Numbered from the stretch's first letter, positions 1-7,771 are shown. The stretch: DNA of 36,392 nucleotides from Caballeronia sordidicola (GCF_002220365.1 NZ_MTHB01000013.1:1-36392), one strand, 5' to 3'. Notes: generated by a model from the sequence alone, not told the origin. Program-made: numbers and translations.

Positions 1-4
1 CAAG

Positions 5-1012
5 GTGAAAGCCTTGCAATGGCTGCTGACCCACTCATTTGCCGGCAAAGCACTCGCCGTCAGACGGGTGACTGAGAATCATGGCAAGAAGACGCCCGGT
101 GTGGACAAGGTAACGTGGTCCACACCCGATGCCAAATATCGTGCCGTCAAGAAATTATCTCGGCATGGCTATGCACCACGACCATTGCGGAGAATTTATA
201 TACCAAAAAGCAATGGCAAGATGAGAGCGCTCGGTATCCCCTGCATGGTCGATAGAGCGATGCAGGCGTTACACCTGCTTGCCCTTGAGCCCGTGTCGGA
301 AACGTGCGCTGACTCGCATTCGTATGGATTTCGCCGGGATCGCTCGACAGCGGACGCTATCGAACAATGCTTCACGGCGCTCGCGAAGAAGACATCGTCG
401 CAGTGGATTTTAGAAGGCGATATTCGGGCTTGTTTCGACGAGATCTCCCATTCCTGGTTGGTCACCAACGTCCCCACGGATACGGTGATCTTGCAGAAGT
501 GGTTGAAGGCGGGATACATCGAAGATCGGCAGAATCCGTGGAAGGGCGCACGATGGATCAGAGCACGATACTTCCACCGCGAGGTGGCGCGGCATTGGGT
601 ATTTGCTGCTGATACAGGTGAACTAACAGCAGAGGGAAAGCCAAGACGACTAAAGCTACGCAAAGCGTCCGACGTCCCAATTCGGCGACACACGCAGGTC
701 CATGGCAATGCCAACCCTTTCGACCCGGCATGGGAGAGCTACTTCGAAGACCGTTACGGTTTGAAAATGGCGAACGCCCTGTCGGGTCGAGGAAAACTGA
801 TCCGCCTTTGGCTCGATCAGGACCGGGCTTGTATCGTATGTCAGCAGCGAATCACAGCGGCGACCGGATGGCACGTCCATCATATCGTCCGCCGCGTGGA
901 CGGCGGATCGGATGCGTGGTCAAACCTCGTCATGGTCCATCCTGATTGCCACCGACAGATCCATAGCCGTGGTTTAACAGTGATGAAACCGGCTCCCAAA
1001 CGGGGGCTTTGA
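5..1012 (+). CDS. ltrA: Group II intron-encoded protein, RT core deleted, HNH retained
   Basis: The protein should provide reverse transcriptase, maturase and HNH endonuclease activity for intron retrohoming. Residues about 15-175 match the RT N-terminal blocks (TPGVDK, the RIYIPKSNGKMRALGIP stretch, SYGFRRDRST, LEGDIRACFDEISH). After GYIEDRQ at about 175 the sequence jumps to NPWKGARWIRARYFHRE, which belongs to the region after the RT/thumb domain in full-length relatives. The segment with the PQGG motif, the YADD catalytic box and the start of domain X is therefore missing, in frame. The C-terminus keeps an HNH module (paired CxxC, HHIVRR, HPDCHRQIH). Full-length relatives are roughly 550-600 aa; this one is 335. 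The GTG at 5 is only the first possible start in the window; the true start may be upstream. Confidence 0.85.
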   Translation: MKALQWLLTHSFAGKALAVRRVTENHGKKTPGVDKVTWSTPDAKYRAVKKLSRHGYAPRPLRRIYIPKSNGKMRALGIPCMVDRAMQALHLLALEPVSETCADSHSYGFRRDRSTADAIEQCFTALAKKTSSQWILEGDIRACFDEISHSWLVTNVPTDTVILQKWLKAGYIEDRQNPWKGARWIRARYFHREVARHWVFAADTGELTAEGKPRRLKLRKASDVPIRRHTQVHGNANPFDPAWESYFEDRYGLKMANALSGRGKLIRLWLDQDRACIVCQQRITAATGWHVHHIVRRVDGGSDAWSNLVMVHPDCHRQIHSRGLTVMKPAPKRGL

Positions 1013-1019
1013 GAGGCTT

Positions 1020-1094
1020 GAGCCGTGTGCATTGAAAGGTGCACGCACGGTTCTGAGGGGGCCGCTGCGCAGTAATGCGCGGCGGCTACCCGAC
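1020..1094 (+). ncRNA. Group II intron domains V and VI
   Basis: Domain V is the 34-nt hairpin at 1020-1053, with arms GAGCCGTGTGC and the matching 3' arm ACGCACGGTTC, a GAAA-type loop and the AGC catalytic triad near its 5' end. Domain VI follows at about 1058-1094 as a strong GC hairpin (GCCGCTGCGCA pairing with TGCGCGGCGGC around GTAA), with a likely branch-point A at 1088 and the 3' splice site after CGAC at 1094. Confidence 0.85.
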
Positions 1095-1421
1095 AAAGGC
1101 TACGAGCACTCGACGTTGTACTGGAACCTGCGCCGCCTGTACTTCTACATCGAGCGCAACGCCGGTACGCTGGTGAACTATGGAACGCGCTATCACAAGG
1201 GGCTACCGATCAGCAGCAGCATTGCCGAGTCCGCAGTGAACCTAGTGGTCAGCCATCGCATGGCGAAGAAGCAACAAATGCGATGGACGGACGAGGGAGC
1301 GCACTGTCTGGCACAGGTCAGAGTTGCTGTACTCAACGAAGAATTCTCGGTTGAGAAACTTGCCGTGTTGACCAAGACTTCTGCAGCTGAAAACTCGCAG
1401 AGTGCACGCCGCGCGGCATGA
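1095..1421 (+). pseudogene. Transposase C-terminal exon interrupted by group II intron
   Basis: Reading in frame from the intron 3' end gives a transposase C-terminus of about 108 residues, with a conserved block around GLPISSSIAESAVN, RMAKKQQMRW and GAHCLAQVRVAVLN. This block is typical of ISKra4-like transposases, although I am not certain of the family. Only the 3' exon lies in the window. The first possible start in this frame is a TTG inside the intron, so the fragment is not translated alone unless the intron splices. It ends at TGA 1421, with no clear terminal repeat recognised downstream. Confidence 0.6.
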
Positions 1422-1595
1422 ATTGACCTCCCACGGTTTGGTTCACTCTCATTCGGGCCAAGAGGTGAGTCTTGTTCTTGGACTGCTGATCCCCACCATG
1501 CAGCGCAATAACGCTTTCGTTGTGACCCAGCAGATCACAGAGCGACGAATACTGTTTCGAAGCGAGGTTCGTGTAGTTCGACGACTCTAACCCAT

Positions 1596-1760
1596 TCACA
1601 TCCTCCATTTGCACCAAAACTGCCAAAAGTAGTGCTGCAGCGATTCGCGCGAAACCGTGCATTTTACGACGCGACCCGCTGCGATGAGTTCGAAGGCGAC
1701 CGCGAGTCCGCCTACGACAGTGGGCTCAACGGGATTGGTTACGTTCATTGCCATACTCAT
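1596..1760 (-). pseudogene. DUF1488-like small protein, frameshifted
   Basis: The start at 1760 is preceded by a GGAT ribosome-site-like stretch. The 54 residues include FELIAAGRVVKCTVSRESLQHYF, a pattern like DUF1488 proteins, which are usually about 85 aa. After LQHYF the frame runs quickly to a stop. The next frame continues with a plausible tail (ANGGCEWVRVVELHEPRFE) to a stop near 1540, which suggests a one-base frameshift. It lies between the transposase exon and the IS6 element and may be cut off from its promoter by the IS6 end at 1797. The family assignment is tentative. Confidence 0.35.
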
Positions 1761-1796
1761 GCGAATCGATGATCCTCTAACGTATGGCGACATACC

Positions 1797-2620
1797 GGCT
1801 TTGTCAGGTTGACGGTAAAGCGGCGGTAGATTAAGTGATGAAGAAAACGAAATCGCTTTATCACGGTCACCGGTTCCCTGCCGTCGTCATCAGCTGCGCG
1901 GTTCGATGGTTCCGGTTCAGCCTGAGCCTGCGGGACATCGAGGAGTTGTTGCTCGAGCGTGGTGTCGTGGTCACGTACGAAACGATCCCTTGCTGGTGCG
2001 ACAAGTTCGGCGCTGGATTCGCCCATTGCACCAAAGCGGCGGCCCAAGCCGGGCAGCACATGGCATCTGGGCGAAATGTTCGTGATGCTGCGCGGCGAGC
2101 CGTATTTGTTGTGGCGAGCGGTCGACGAGCATGGTGCCGACTCGACGTGCTGGTGCAAAAGCGTCGCGACAAGGCCGCGGCAAAGCGCCTCTTCTGGAGC
2201 GTGCTGCGTTCAAACCCCGTGCCGCGCAAGATCGTTACCGACCAGCTGCGCAGCTACCCGGCGGCGAAGGCTGACATTCCCGAGCTCGCTCATGTGAAGC
2301 ACGTTTTCGTCAGAGCGGCTGCACGCGTGAACAACCGTGCCGAGACAGCCACCAGCCGACCCGCAGGCGTGAACGTCAGATGTGCGGCTTTTGTGATGCG
2401 CGTCGCACGCAGGCGTTTCTCTCATGCTTCGGCCCGATCCTACAGCACTTCGCGTTGCCCAGACATCAGATGAGCGCTGCATATCATCGTGCCGTGCTTC
2501 AGGAACGCTTCGCCACATGGCACGGTTGAACGGTCACTGCCGCATCCGAGAAACCTATCTAATAAGGATAACTACGCTTGAGTCACTCAGGCAATCTACG
2601 CCCGTCAACTTGACAGAGCC
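1797..2620 (+). mobile_element. IS6-family insertion sequence, decayed
   Basis: The 19-bp terminal inverted repeats are GGCTTTGTCAGGTTGACGG at 1797-1815 and, at 2602-2620, the complement of GGCTCTGTCAAGTTGACGG (17/19 identical). The length of 824 bp fits the IS6/IS26 family. The 8-bp flanks (GACATACC and CTGCCAAA) differ, so no target duplication remains; cointegrate resolution or later rearrangement could explain this. The right end lies inside a small membrane-protein gene on the minus strand. A second defective copy lies at 23705-24406 in opposite orientation. Confidence 0.8.
1838..2529 (+). pseudogene. IS6-family transposase, multiple frameshifts
   Basis: The N-terminus (KSLYHGHRFPAVVISCAVRWFRF, LSLRDIEELLLERGVVVTYETI) is IS6-family. 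Near 2040 the homology moves to another frame (PGSTWHLGEMFVMLRGEPYLLW) and near 2145 it returns (VQKRRDKAAAKRLF, VTDQLRSYPAAKADIPE). Near 2345 it shifts again (QMCGFCDARRTQAFLSCFGP). The first catalytic Asp of the DDE triad, normally in WHLDEM, reads WHLGEM here, so it is lost as well. The second Asp (VTDQ) and the Glu (NNRAE) remain. The gene is inactive on several independent counts. Confidence 0.82.
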
Positions 2621-2774
2621 CTGCCAAATCATCGCGTAATGCGTCGATCCAGGCCTGACGGAGTTCGGAAACCTTCTGCTCTTTGCTAACAGTAAGTCCG
2701 ACCAAGGAGACCATCGCGGCAATGATCGAGGTACCGATCGCGCCGACAGCCACGGCGGGCAACGAAAACGTCAT
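2583..2774 (-). pseudogene. Small membrane protein truncated by IS6 end
   Basis: Translation begins at ATG 2774, with AGGAAAAAG just upstream, and gives one hydrophobic segment (residues about 5-27, VGAIGTSIIAAMVSLVGL) followed by SKEQKVSELRQAWIDALRDDLAG. The native sequence ends where the IS6 inverted repeat begins at 2620. The last eleven residues (LCQVDGRRLPE) and the stop come from the IS. The pattern of one helix followed by a charged segment looks like a genuine hypothetical membrane protein. Its original C-terminus was not found on the other side of the IS. Confidence 0.55.
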
Positions 2775-2810
2775 CTACTTTTTCCTATTCGCCCGCAGTT
2801 CAGGCTTTTC

Positions 2811-3188
2811 CTACACAGTGATAACGAGATCGGTGTACTTCGACAGATGACCGTCCGAAGTCACCAACCGCAACGGCTCCGACATCGCCTGCGCGACCAG
2901 AAGCCGGTCAAACGGGTCGCGGTGAATGTCGGGCAGGTTGCGAACCAATGCAGCGTGAACGGCCCGCACCGGCAGTTCCATGAATCCGCTGGCTTCAATC
3001 TCCGAAACAAGCATATCGACGTCGGCCTCAAGTTTGCCGAGCCCGACCTTGATCGAAGCCTCCCAGATGCTCGCGCTGCTTACATATACTTCGTCAGCTT
3101 CCAGAATCAGCTTGCGCGCCGCTTTGGTCAGCTTGCGGTCATCCATGACCGACCAGAGATAGACGTGTGTATCGAGAAGCAGGCGCAT
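2811..3188 (-). CDS. vapC: VapC-like PIN-domain ribonuclease toxin
   Basis: This is a 125-residue PIN-domain protein, the expected size for a VapC-type toxin. PIN toxins are Mg-dependent ribonucleases. The acidic active-site residues are visible: D6 in RLLLDTHVYLW, E43 in SASIWEASIK, and D91 and D94 in DPFDRLLVAQA. The start is ATG 3188, which shares one base with the antitoxin stop (TGATG), so translation is probably coupled. The longer reading from TTG 3191 is less likely. The partner is a Phd/YefM-type antitoxin, a common pairing for PIN toxins. The whole pair looks intact. Confidence 0.9.
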   Translation of the reverse strand: MRLLLDTHVYLWSVMDDRKLTKAARKLILEADEVYVSSASIWEASIKVGLGKLEADVDMLVSEIEASGFMELPVRAVHAALVRNLPDIHRDPFDRLLVAQAMSEPLRLVTSDGHLSKYTDLVITV

Positions 3189-3424
3189 CAACGACCCTCG
3201 AATGCTGCAATCACATCATCGGGAAGCGGGGCATCGAAATCGTCCGCAATATGGACCTTGCCCTTGAGGCCGCCGAAACGGCGCGTGACCTTCGCCCGCT
3301 CCATCGGCACCAGTCGGGCGGCCGGCTTGCCGGCCTTAGCGATGACGATTTCCTCACCGCTGGCTGCGGCATCGACCAGCCGCGAAAACTGGGTCTTCGC
3401 CTCATGAATATTGACTGTCTGCAT
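3188..3424 (-). CDS. Phd/YefM-family antitoxin
   Basis: The 78-residue protein has the Phd/YefM N-terminal DNA-binding fold: MQTVNIHEAKTQFSRLVDAA, then GEEIVIAKAGKPAARLVP. The C-terminal tail (FDAPLPDDVIAAFEGR) is the type that wraps and neutralises a PIN toxin. It is the first gene of the two-gene operon and its stop overlaps the toxin start. A perfect 11-bp palindrome starting ten bases upstream of its ATG is very likely the operator for autorepression by the antitoxin-toxin complex. Confidence 0.9.
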   Translation of the reverse strand: MQTVNIHEAKTQFSRLVDAAASGEEIVIAKAGKPAARLVPMERAKVTRRFGGLKGKVHIADDFDAPLPDDVIAAFEGR

Positions 3425-3433
3425 AATCGCTCC

Positions 3434-3462
3434 TAGTGGACTAAGCCCATATTAGTCCACTA
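3434..3462. promoter_or_regulatory. Palindromic operator of the toxin-antitoxin operon
   Basis: TAGTGGACTAA at 3434-3444 and TTAGTCCACTA at 3452-3462 are perfect inverted repeats separated by seven bases (GCCCATA). They lie just upstream of the antitoxin start at 3424. Placement and symmetry fit an autoregulatory operator, but binding is inferred. Confidence 0.75.
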
Positions 3463-3626
3463 AGCCACTTCGGTCAAGCGGCAAGCTTCCACCGCATGAA
3501 TTAACGGCAGAGAAGCGCTACTGCTTGAATTTTTGCCCCGCCCGGAACGCGCACGCATGCTCAGCGTATTCCGAGGAAGTTTGCGGCCATCAGGCCCAAA
3601 AACGCGCTTGTGCAGCCCGTGCCAGT

Positions 3627-3883
3627 TCAGGCAATGAGCTGACGGCGCAGTTCGCCGCGCGGCTGGGCATAGATGGCCGTGTAGATGGTTTCGTGCGAAA
3701 CGTGCTGGGTCGAGTCGGTTGGATACATACGCTTAAGTGTGCCCGATATCTGTTGGGGCGACCATTTCCACTCGAGCAAAGTGAGAACGACGCGCCAGCA
3801 AACGCTTTGCAGACAAAGCTTGTTGGGGCGGCGACCCGCGCTGCGGCGTGCGACGCTGAGCGTTTTAGCCGGCACGGACGAGT
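3627..3883 (-). pseudogene. IS30-family transposase fragment
   Basis: On the minus strand, starting at the IS3 boundary, about 80 codons match the central part of IS30-family transposases: LLEWKWSPQQISGTLKRMYP, HVSHETIYTAIYA and PRGELRRQLIA. The reading stops at 3627 before the catalytic core. The N-terminal part is not found on the far side of the IS3 element, so the region was rearranged as well as interrupted. The first catalytic Asp region and everything after it are missing. Confidence 0.75.
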
Positions 3884-3943
3884 TGAGGTCGGTTGAAAAA
3901 AGTGGACGCCAACATTCCGTAAAATTGAGGAATGGAGGCATTG

Positions 3944-4246
3944 ATGAACCGAATCCCCAAGGCTGTGTACACGAAGGAATTTCGTGAAGAAGCAGTAAAG
4001 CTGGCAATGACCGATGGCGTCGGCGTGTCCGAAGCCGCGCGTCGATTGTCGATTTCGATGAAGACGTTGGCAAACTGGGTTCGTGCCGCCAAGGCCGGCA
4101 AGCTGGAGAACGTTGGACAGTATCAGAGGCCTCTGACAGAGGTCGAGGCCGAGCTGGGGCGGGTCAAGCGGGAATTGGCCGAAGTAAAGATGGAGCGCGA
4201 TCTGTTAAAAAAGTTCGCGACGTACTTCGCGAAGGAGTCGCGGTGA
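3944..4246 (+). CDS. IS3-family transposase OrfA (helix-turn-helix subunit)
   Basis: The 100-residue OrfA binds the IS ends. The N-terminal helix-turn-helix runs through about residue 45 (FREEAVKLAMTDGVGVSEAARRL, SMKTLANWVRAAK), followed by a leucine-zipper-like coiled coil (LTEVEAELGRVKRELAEVKMERDLLKKF). ATG 3944 was chosen because GGAGG sits five bases upstream; the in-frame ATG 3932 lacks this. The end overlaps the orfB frame by four bases. The A AAA AAG heptamer at 4207-4213 should allow -1 frameshifting to give the OrfAB transposase. Confidence 0.88.
   Translation: MNRIPKAVYTKEFREEAVKLAMTDGVGVSEAARRLSISMKTLANWVRAAKAGKLENVGQYQRPLTEVEAELGRVKRELAEVKMERDLLKKFATYFAKESR
4207..4213 (+). promoter_or_regulatory. 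Programmed -1 frameshift slippery site
   Basis: The heptamer A AAA AAG lies in the OrfA frame as TTA AAA AAG, near the end of orfA and upstream of the orfB overlap. This is the canonical IS3-family slippery sequence. No downstream pseudoknot was assessed. Confidence 0.7.
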
Positions 4247-5118
4247 GGTACGGCGTAATTGAACAGATGCGACAGCAATATCCAGTGCCTCCAATGTGCC
4301 GGTTCCTGGGTGTGTCCACCAGCGGCTACTATGCATGGCGCAAACGGCCTCCCTCGATGCGCGCTCAGCAAGAGCCCCGGTACGAAGCGCAAGTTCGTGC
4401 CGCTCACGAGCGTACCCGAGAGACCTTTGGTCCGGAACGGCTACAGAAAGAGTTGGCTGATCGCGGCGTCCAGATCGGTGTTCACCGCATCAAGCGTTTG
4501 CGCACGAAGCTCGGCCTTCGCTGCAAGCAAAAACGCAAGTTCAAGGCGACAACAAATTCGACGCACAACCTGCCAGTCGCACCGAATATACTGGACCAAG
4601 ATTTTAGTGCGAGTGAACCGAACCAGGCGTGATGCGGCGACATCACCTATATTGCGACCGATGAGGGATGGCTTTACCTGGCTGGCCTCAAGGATCTGTT
4701 TTGCGGGGAGCTAGTCGGCTACGCGATGAGCGAGCGTATGACAAAACAGCTTGTAATGCAGGCTCTATTCCGTGCTGTCGCGGCACACCGACCACCGGCC
4801 GGCCTTATTCACCACACGGACCGCGGCAGCCAGTACTGCGCTCACGCATACCAAAAGCTCGTCAAACAGTTCGGCATGGAGGCATCAATGAGCAGACGGG
4901 GAAATTGCTTCGATAATGCACCGATCGAATCGTTTTGGGGCTCACTGAAGAATGAGCTCGTCTATCATCGGAAGTTCGCAACCCGTGCACAAGCCCAGAA
5001 AGAAATCACGGAATACATCGAAATCTTTTACAACCGGCAACGAACGCAGGAGCGGCTCAACTATCTGTCGCCTGCTGCTTTCACGCAGCGATTCCATTTG
5101 AACAAAATCGCTGCTTAA
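4243..5118 (+). pseudogene. IS3-family transposase OrfB with one in-frame TGA
   Basis: The reading frame from GTG 4243 to TAA 5118 carries a full rve/DDE integrase: HTH_21 region (YPVPPMCRFLGVSTSGYYAW), then GDITYIATDEGWLYLAGLKDLF, HHTDRGSQYCA and NAPIESFWGSLKNELVYH. At 4630-4632 the codon is TGA where relatives have a Trp just before GDITYI, consistent with a TGG to TGA change. It splits the protein before the first catalytic Asp. The rest of the frame is undamaged, so the inactivation looks recent. No selenocysteine context is expected in a transposase. Confidence 0.88.
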
Positions 5119-5151
5119 CCCGTTGGCGTCCACGGATTCCGACCGACCTCA

Positions 5152-5710
5152 ATTCTCCTACACGCGAATCGCACCGGCTCCCTGGAGTTCTTCTTCGCAA
5201 ACGCCGCTCGATTTCAGTGCAAAACCCAATGTATGGCACCGTACGCGCAAGCACTTAACGGCCTTCGGGGAAAGGTGCCGTTGGGTTGCCGTGCTTGGTA
5301 TAGTCACCCGTAAGTCCACTGTTTTCGATGTGTCTAGCGTTCGCGTTCCCAGGTTCGAGGCTGCGCCCGGGGCTTGCCACTGAGGCCGATCGCCCAAGGC
5401 ATATCGGCACCGGCCAAACGCCTCATCACGTCTTCTTTTACACGCTTAACGCAACCTGGATCGGTTTGGCCCTGATCTTCAGCAGATGCGGCTTTGCGAA
5501 AAACTCAATGTGTTGTATTCCACCGAACAACACAACCCACAGTGAGTCATTCCTACGTGCACATCAACGGCAAAGGGCGACAATTGGCGCTTGGCTACCG
5601 CCGGGTTGCGTCTCTACCGAGAAAACCCGCCGTGAATAGTTCATGTGTGGGGCTTTCAATGCGTGGCGTGGAAGACTGCGCCCGCGTCGCCGCTTGCACG
5701 CCTCCCTCGG
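5152..5710. other. 559-bp stretch without a recognisable gene
   Basis: All six frames were read. None gives a protein I recognise and none has a good ribosome site; the longest readings are low-complexity or broken by stops. It lies between the IS3 right end and the stop of the FNT gene, and is probably remnant DNA left by rearrangement around the IS3/IS30 block. Confidence 0.5.
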
Positions 5711-6562
5711 CTAGCGCTGATCGTCGGAATCCGTCATCTCCGCCACGATTGAACCGTGGTTGATGATCGCGACAAGTGAGATTCCACCAATCATATTGCC
5801 GAGCAGGGTTGGTGCGCAAAACCCGTAGAGATAGTCCTGCACGCTCGCTGCACCCACCATCACACCGTAGCTCGCTTCAACTGAACCCGCGATCACATGC
5901 GATAGCTTGCTGATCCCGACCACGTAGGTAATCAATAAAATTATCACGAGCCGGGCCGAACGCGCGCTAGGCAGCAGCCAGACCATCAACGCGATCAGCC
6001 AGCCGGCAAACATTGCACGCACGACCGTCACTAAGAAGGTACCGGAATAGGGTTGCTTGGCCAAAACGCCCAGCGCCTTGACTACTTGATCGGAAAATAC
6101 GCCTGGAATCTGGAGCACGGCTGCGAATATCACCGTGCCGGCGATGTTCGCAAAGAGCACAAGTCCCCACAGCCGTCCGGTCTTCGCGACGGTCGTCATG
6201 TCGCGTCGCGTCAGGACCGGAAGTACAGCGCTCAGCGTGCTTTCTGTGAACAGTTGCTGCTGGCCAAGAATGACGATGACAAACCCGACCGTGTAGCCCG
6301 AAGAAACGACGAGGGGCCGCCAAGGGGTATCGGGCAAAGAGCTTTCAATGACGGCCTGCGCCAGGAAGGAGAATCCCATCGACAGCCCGGCAGCCAGCGC
6401 AGACATCAGGAGCGAACCGGCGGTTCGCTCCATGGCAGCCTCGCCTTCTTCCCTGACGACTTCGTGGATAACCAAGGCGCGTGGGGAGGCGTGTTGGGCA
6501 GCCTGTTTTTGTTCCCCGTCATCGAGATGAGGGGAGTTGGAGCCAGCATCGGGACCGGGCAT
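5711..6562 (-). CDS. Formate/nitrite transporter family (FNT) membrane protein
   Basis: The 283-residue protein matches the FNT family, pentameric channels for small monovalent anions such as formate or nitrite, in the YfdC-like branch with a long cytoplasmic N-terminus. Residues 1-55 are hydrophilic. Six hydrophobic segments follow, with typical FNT stretches: GLSMGFSFLAQAV, GYTVGFVIVILGQQQLFTES, WGLVLFANIAGTVIFA, AMFAGWLIALMVWLL and NMIGGISLVAIINHG. The start at 6562 has AAGGA ten bases upstream. The frame stays open to 6742, but that extension is Arg/Pro-rich and looks non-coding. Substrate cannot be told. Exonuclease III lies upstream in the same direction, 97 bp away. Confidence 0.88.
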   Translation of the reverse strand: MPGPDAGSNSPHLDDGEQKQAAQHASPRALVIHEVVREEGEAAMERTAGSLLMSALAAGLSMGFSFLAQAVIESSLPDTPWRPLVVSSGYTVGFVIVILGQQQLFTESTLSAVLPVLTRRDMTTVAKTGRLWGLVLFANIAGTVIFAAVLQIPGVFSDQVVKALGVLAKQPYSGTFLVTVVRAMFAGWLIALMVWLLPSARSARLVIILLITYVVGISKLSHVIAGSVEASYGVMVGAASVQDYLYGFCAPTLLGNMIGGISLVAIINHGSIVAEMTDSDDQR

Positions 6563-6659
6563 CGTTCGAAAATCCTTGGGTTGTGACTCGTCACCGGGCG
6601 TCGAAGCTTCCGTCGGTCTTGTTCGCGATCCGCACAAAAAATGCCCGCATTCTCTTCGG

Positions 6660-7472
6660 CTATGCGGAGCCGCCCTTCCTCGCATGATGCATGCGCTTGG
6701 GTGGCCCCAGCTCGACCCAGGTTGGCGCATGATCGCTGGCATGCGGCTGTCCGCGCACCCATTTACTGACGCCAGCCGTTTTCAGGCGCGTCGCAACATC
6801 GGGACTCAATAACAAGTGATCGATGCGGAGACCGGAGTCGGTTTGCCAATGCTGCCGAAAATAATCCCAGAATGTATAAACCCGTTCATCGCCGTAGATG
6901 CGGCGAAGCGCATCGGTCCAGCCCTGGCTCAACAGCCGCTCGAAACATTCGCGGCTTTCCGGCTGCAACAGCGCATCCTTTAACCAGGAGCGCGGATTAT
7001 AGATGTCGTTATCGGTAGGAACGACGTTGAAGTCGCCTGCCAGGATCACAGGATGCCCGCTCTCAAGCAGCGCCGCCGAATACTCGATCAGTCGCTCGAA
7101 CCACGCGAGCTTGTACTGAAATTTGGGACCCGGCTGCGGATTGCCATTCGGTAAATAGAGGCAACCAATGACCATGCCCTCGATGGCTGCCTCGATGTAG
7201 CGACTTTGTTTATCGTCTTTATCGCCGGGCAAGCCCCGGCGGCTTTCGAGCGGATCTGCGCCCTTCTGCAGGATCGCGACGCCATTCCACGACGTTTGGC
7301 CGTGCCAGATCGCACCGTACCCGGCTGCATTGATTTCTCTCACAGGAAATCCGGAATCCGGCGCCTTGAGTTCCTGCAGGCAAACTACATCGGGCACTTC
7401 CTTCCTCAGCCACTCAAGCAATGCGCGTAGCCGTGAACGGATCCCGTTGATGTTGAAGGTCGCTATTTTCAT
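6660..7472 (-). CDS. xth: Exodeoxyribonuclease III / AP endonuclease
   Basis: The 270-residue member of the exonuclease III (EEP) family repairs abasic sites in DNA. Conserved blocks are MKIATFNINGIRSR at the N-terminus, VVCLQELKAPDSGFP (metal-binding Glu), GVAIL, GCLYLPNGNPQPGP, LAGDFNVVPTDNDIYNP, FWDYFRQHWQTDSGLRIDHLLLS and the catalytic SDHAPTWV. The length is normal for the family. ATG 7472 begins exactly at the conserved N-terminus; the open frame up to 7898 is not conserved. The gene is intact and looks like a chromosomal-type gene. A short run of gene-free sequence and the end of IS21 lie upstream. Confidence 0.93.
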   Translation of the reverse strand: MKIATFNINGIRSRLRALLEWLRKEVPDVVCLQELKAPDSGFPVREINAAGYGAIWHGQTSWNGVAILQKGADPLESRRGLPGDKDDKQSRYIEAAIEGMVIGCLYLPNGNPQPGPKFQYKLAWFERLIEYSAALLESGHPVILAGDFNVVPTDNDIYNPRSWLKDALLQPESRECFERLLSQGWTDALRRIYGDERVYTFWDYFRQHWQTDSGLRIDHLLLSPDVATRLKTAGVSKWVRGQPHASDHAPTWVELGPPKRMHHARKGGSA

Positions 7473-7771
7473 TTGTGTCGGTTTCCAGGAAGAAATTGCA
7501 GGTCTCCGGCTCGCAGCAAAATGCGTGCTGCCACCACGTCGAGCGCGGCTCGTCCAAAACGCAGGTGCATCAGCGGACTCGCCCGACGTGGCTTTGCTGC
7601 GGAAAGTTCGCCGGCCGGGCGCCCGGGAATGAACTGTGTTTCGGCCAATGTTTAAGCACTGCTTGGAGCATAAGCCCACGAATCTCCCGCCCGAGGATCC
7701 AAGATGCCAAACCCCACTCCCCCCGCCGACGGTGCACAACAGCCCGACCGGTCTTCGGCGTGTCTCCCGAC
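7473..7771. other. Upstream region of exonuclease III, no gene seen
   Basis: These 299 bp between the exonuclease start and the IS21 left end hold no recognisable gene on either strand. The minus-strand extension of the exonuclease frame here is Arg/Ser-rich and non-conserved. The sequence presumably contains the exonuclease promoter, but no convincing -35/-10 pair was picked out. Confidence 0.4.

Larger units (their letters stand above)
1..1094 (+). mobile_element. Group II intron, 3' portion (5' end outside window)
   Basis: The window opens inside a bacterial group II intron. It contains the intron-encoded protein, then a 34-nt domain V hairpin and a domain VI hairpin with a bulged A seven bases before the 3' end, and it ends in AC (the AY rule) at about 1094. 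Coding sequence of a transposase resumes right after 1094, so the intron sits inside an IS transposase gene, a common habit of these introns. The RNA 3' core looks intact, but the encoded protein has a large internal deletion, so autonomous mobility is unlikely. The 5' exon and domains I-III lie mostly outside the window. Confidence 0.88.
3884..5151 (+). mobile_element. IS3-family insertion sequence
   Basis: The element is 1268 bp and begins TG and ends CA. About 30-bp imperfect inverted repeats start TGAGGTCGGT and share an inner block TGGACGCCAAC at both ends. It carries orfA and orfB in the classic overlapping IS3 arrangement, with a slippery A6G site. It is inserted in an IS30 fragment. 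The three-base flanks (AGT and ATT) differ, so no target duplication is evident. One in-frame TGA in orfB makes this copy defective. Confidence 0.85.

Noticed and set aside
4630..4632. TGA in the IS3 orfB as selenocysteine or programmed readthrough
   Set aside because: The family has Trp here, transposases do not use selenocysteine and no SECIS-like hairpin was seen; a nonsense mutation is simpler.
6563..6742. N-terminal extension of the FNT protein
   Set aside because: A good AAGGA site precedes ATG 6562; the upstream codons are Arg/Cys/Pro-rich and unlike the family.
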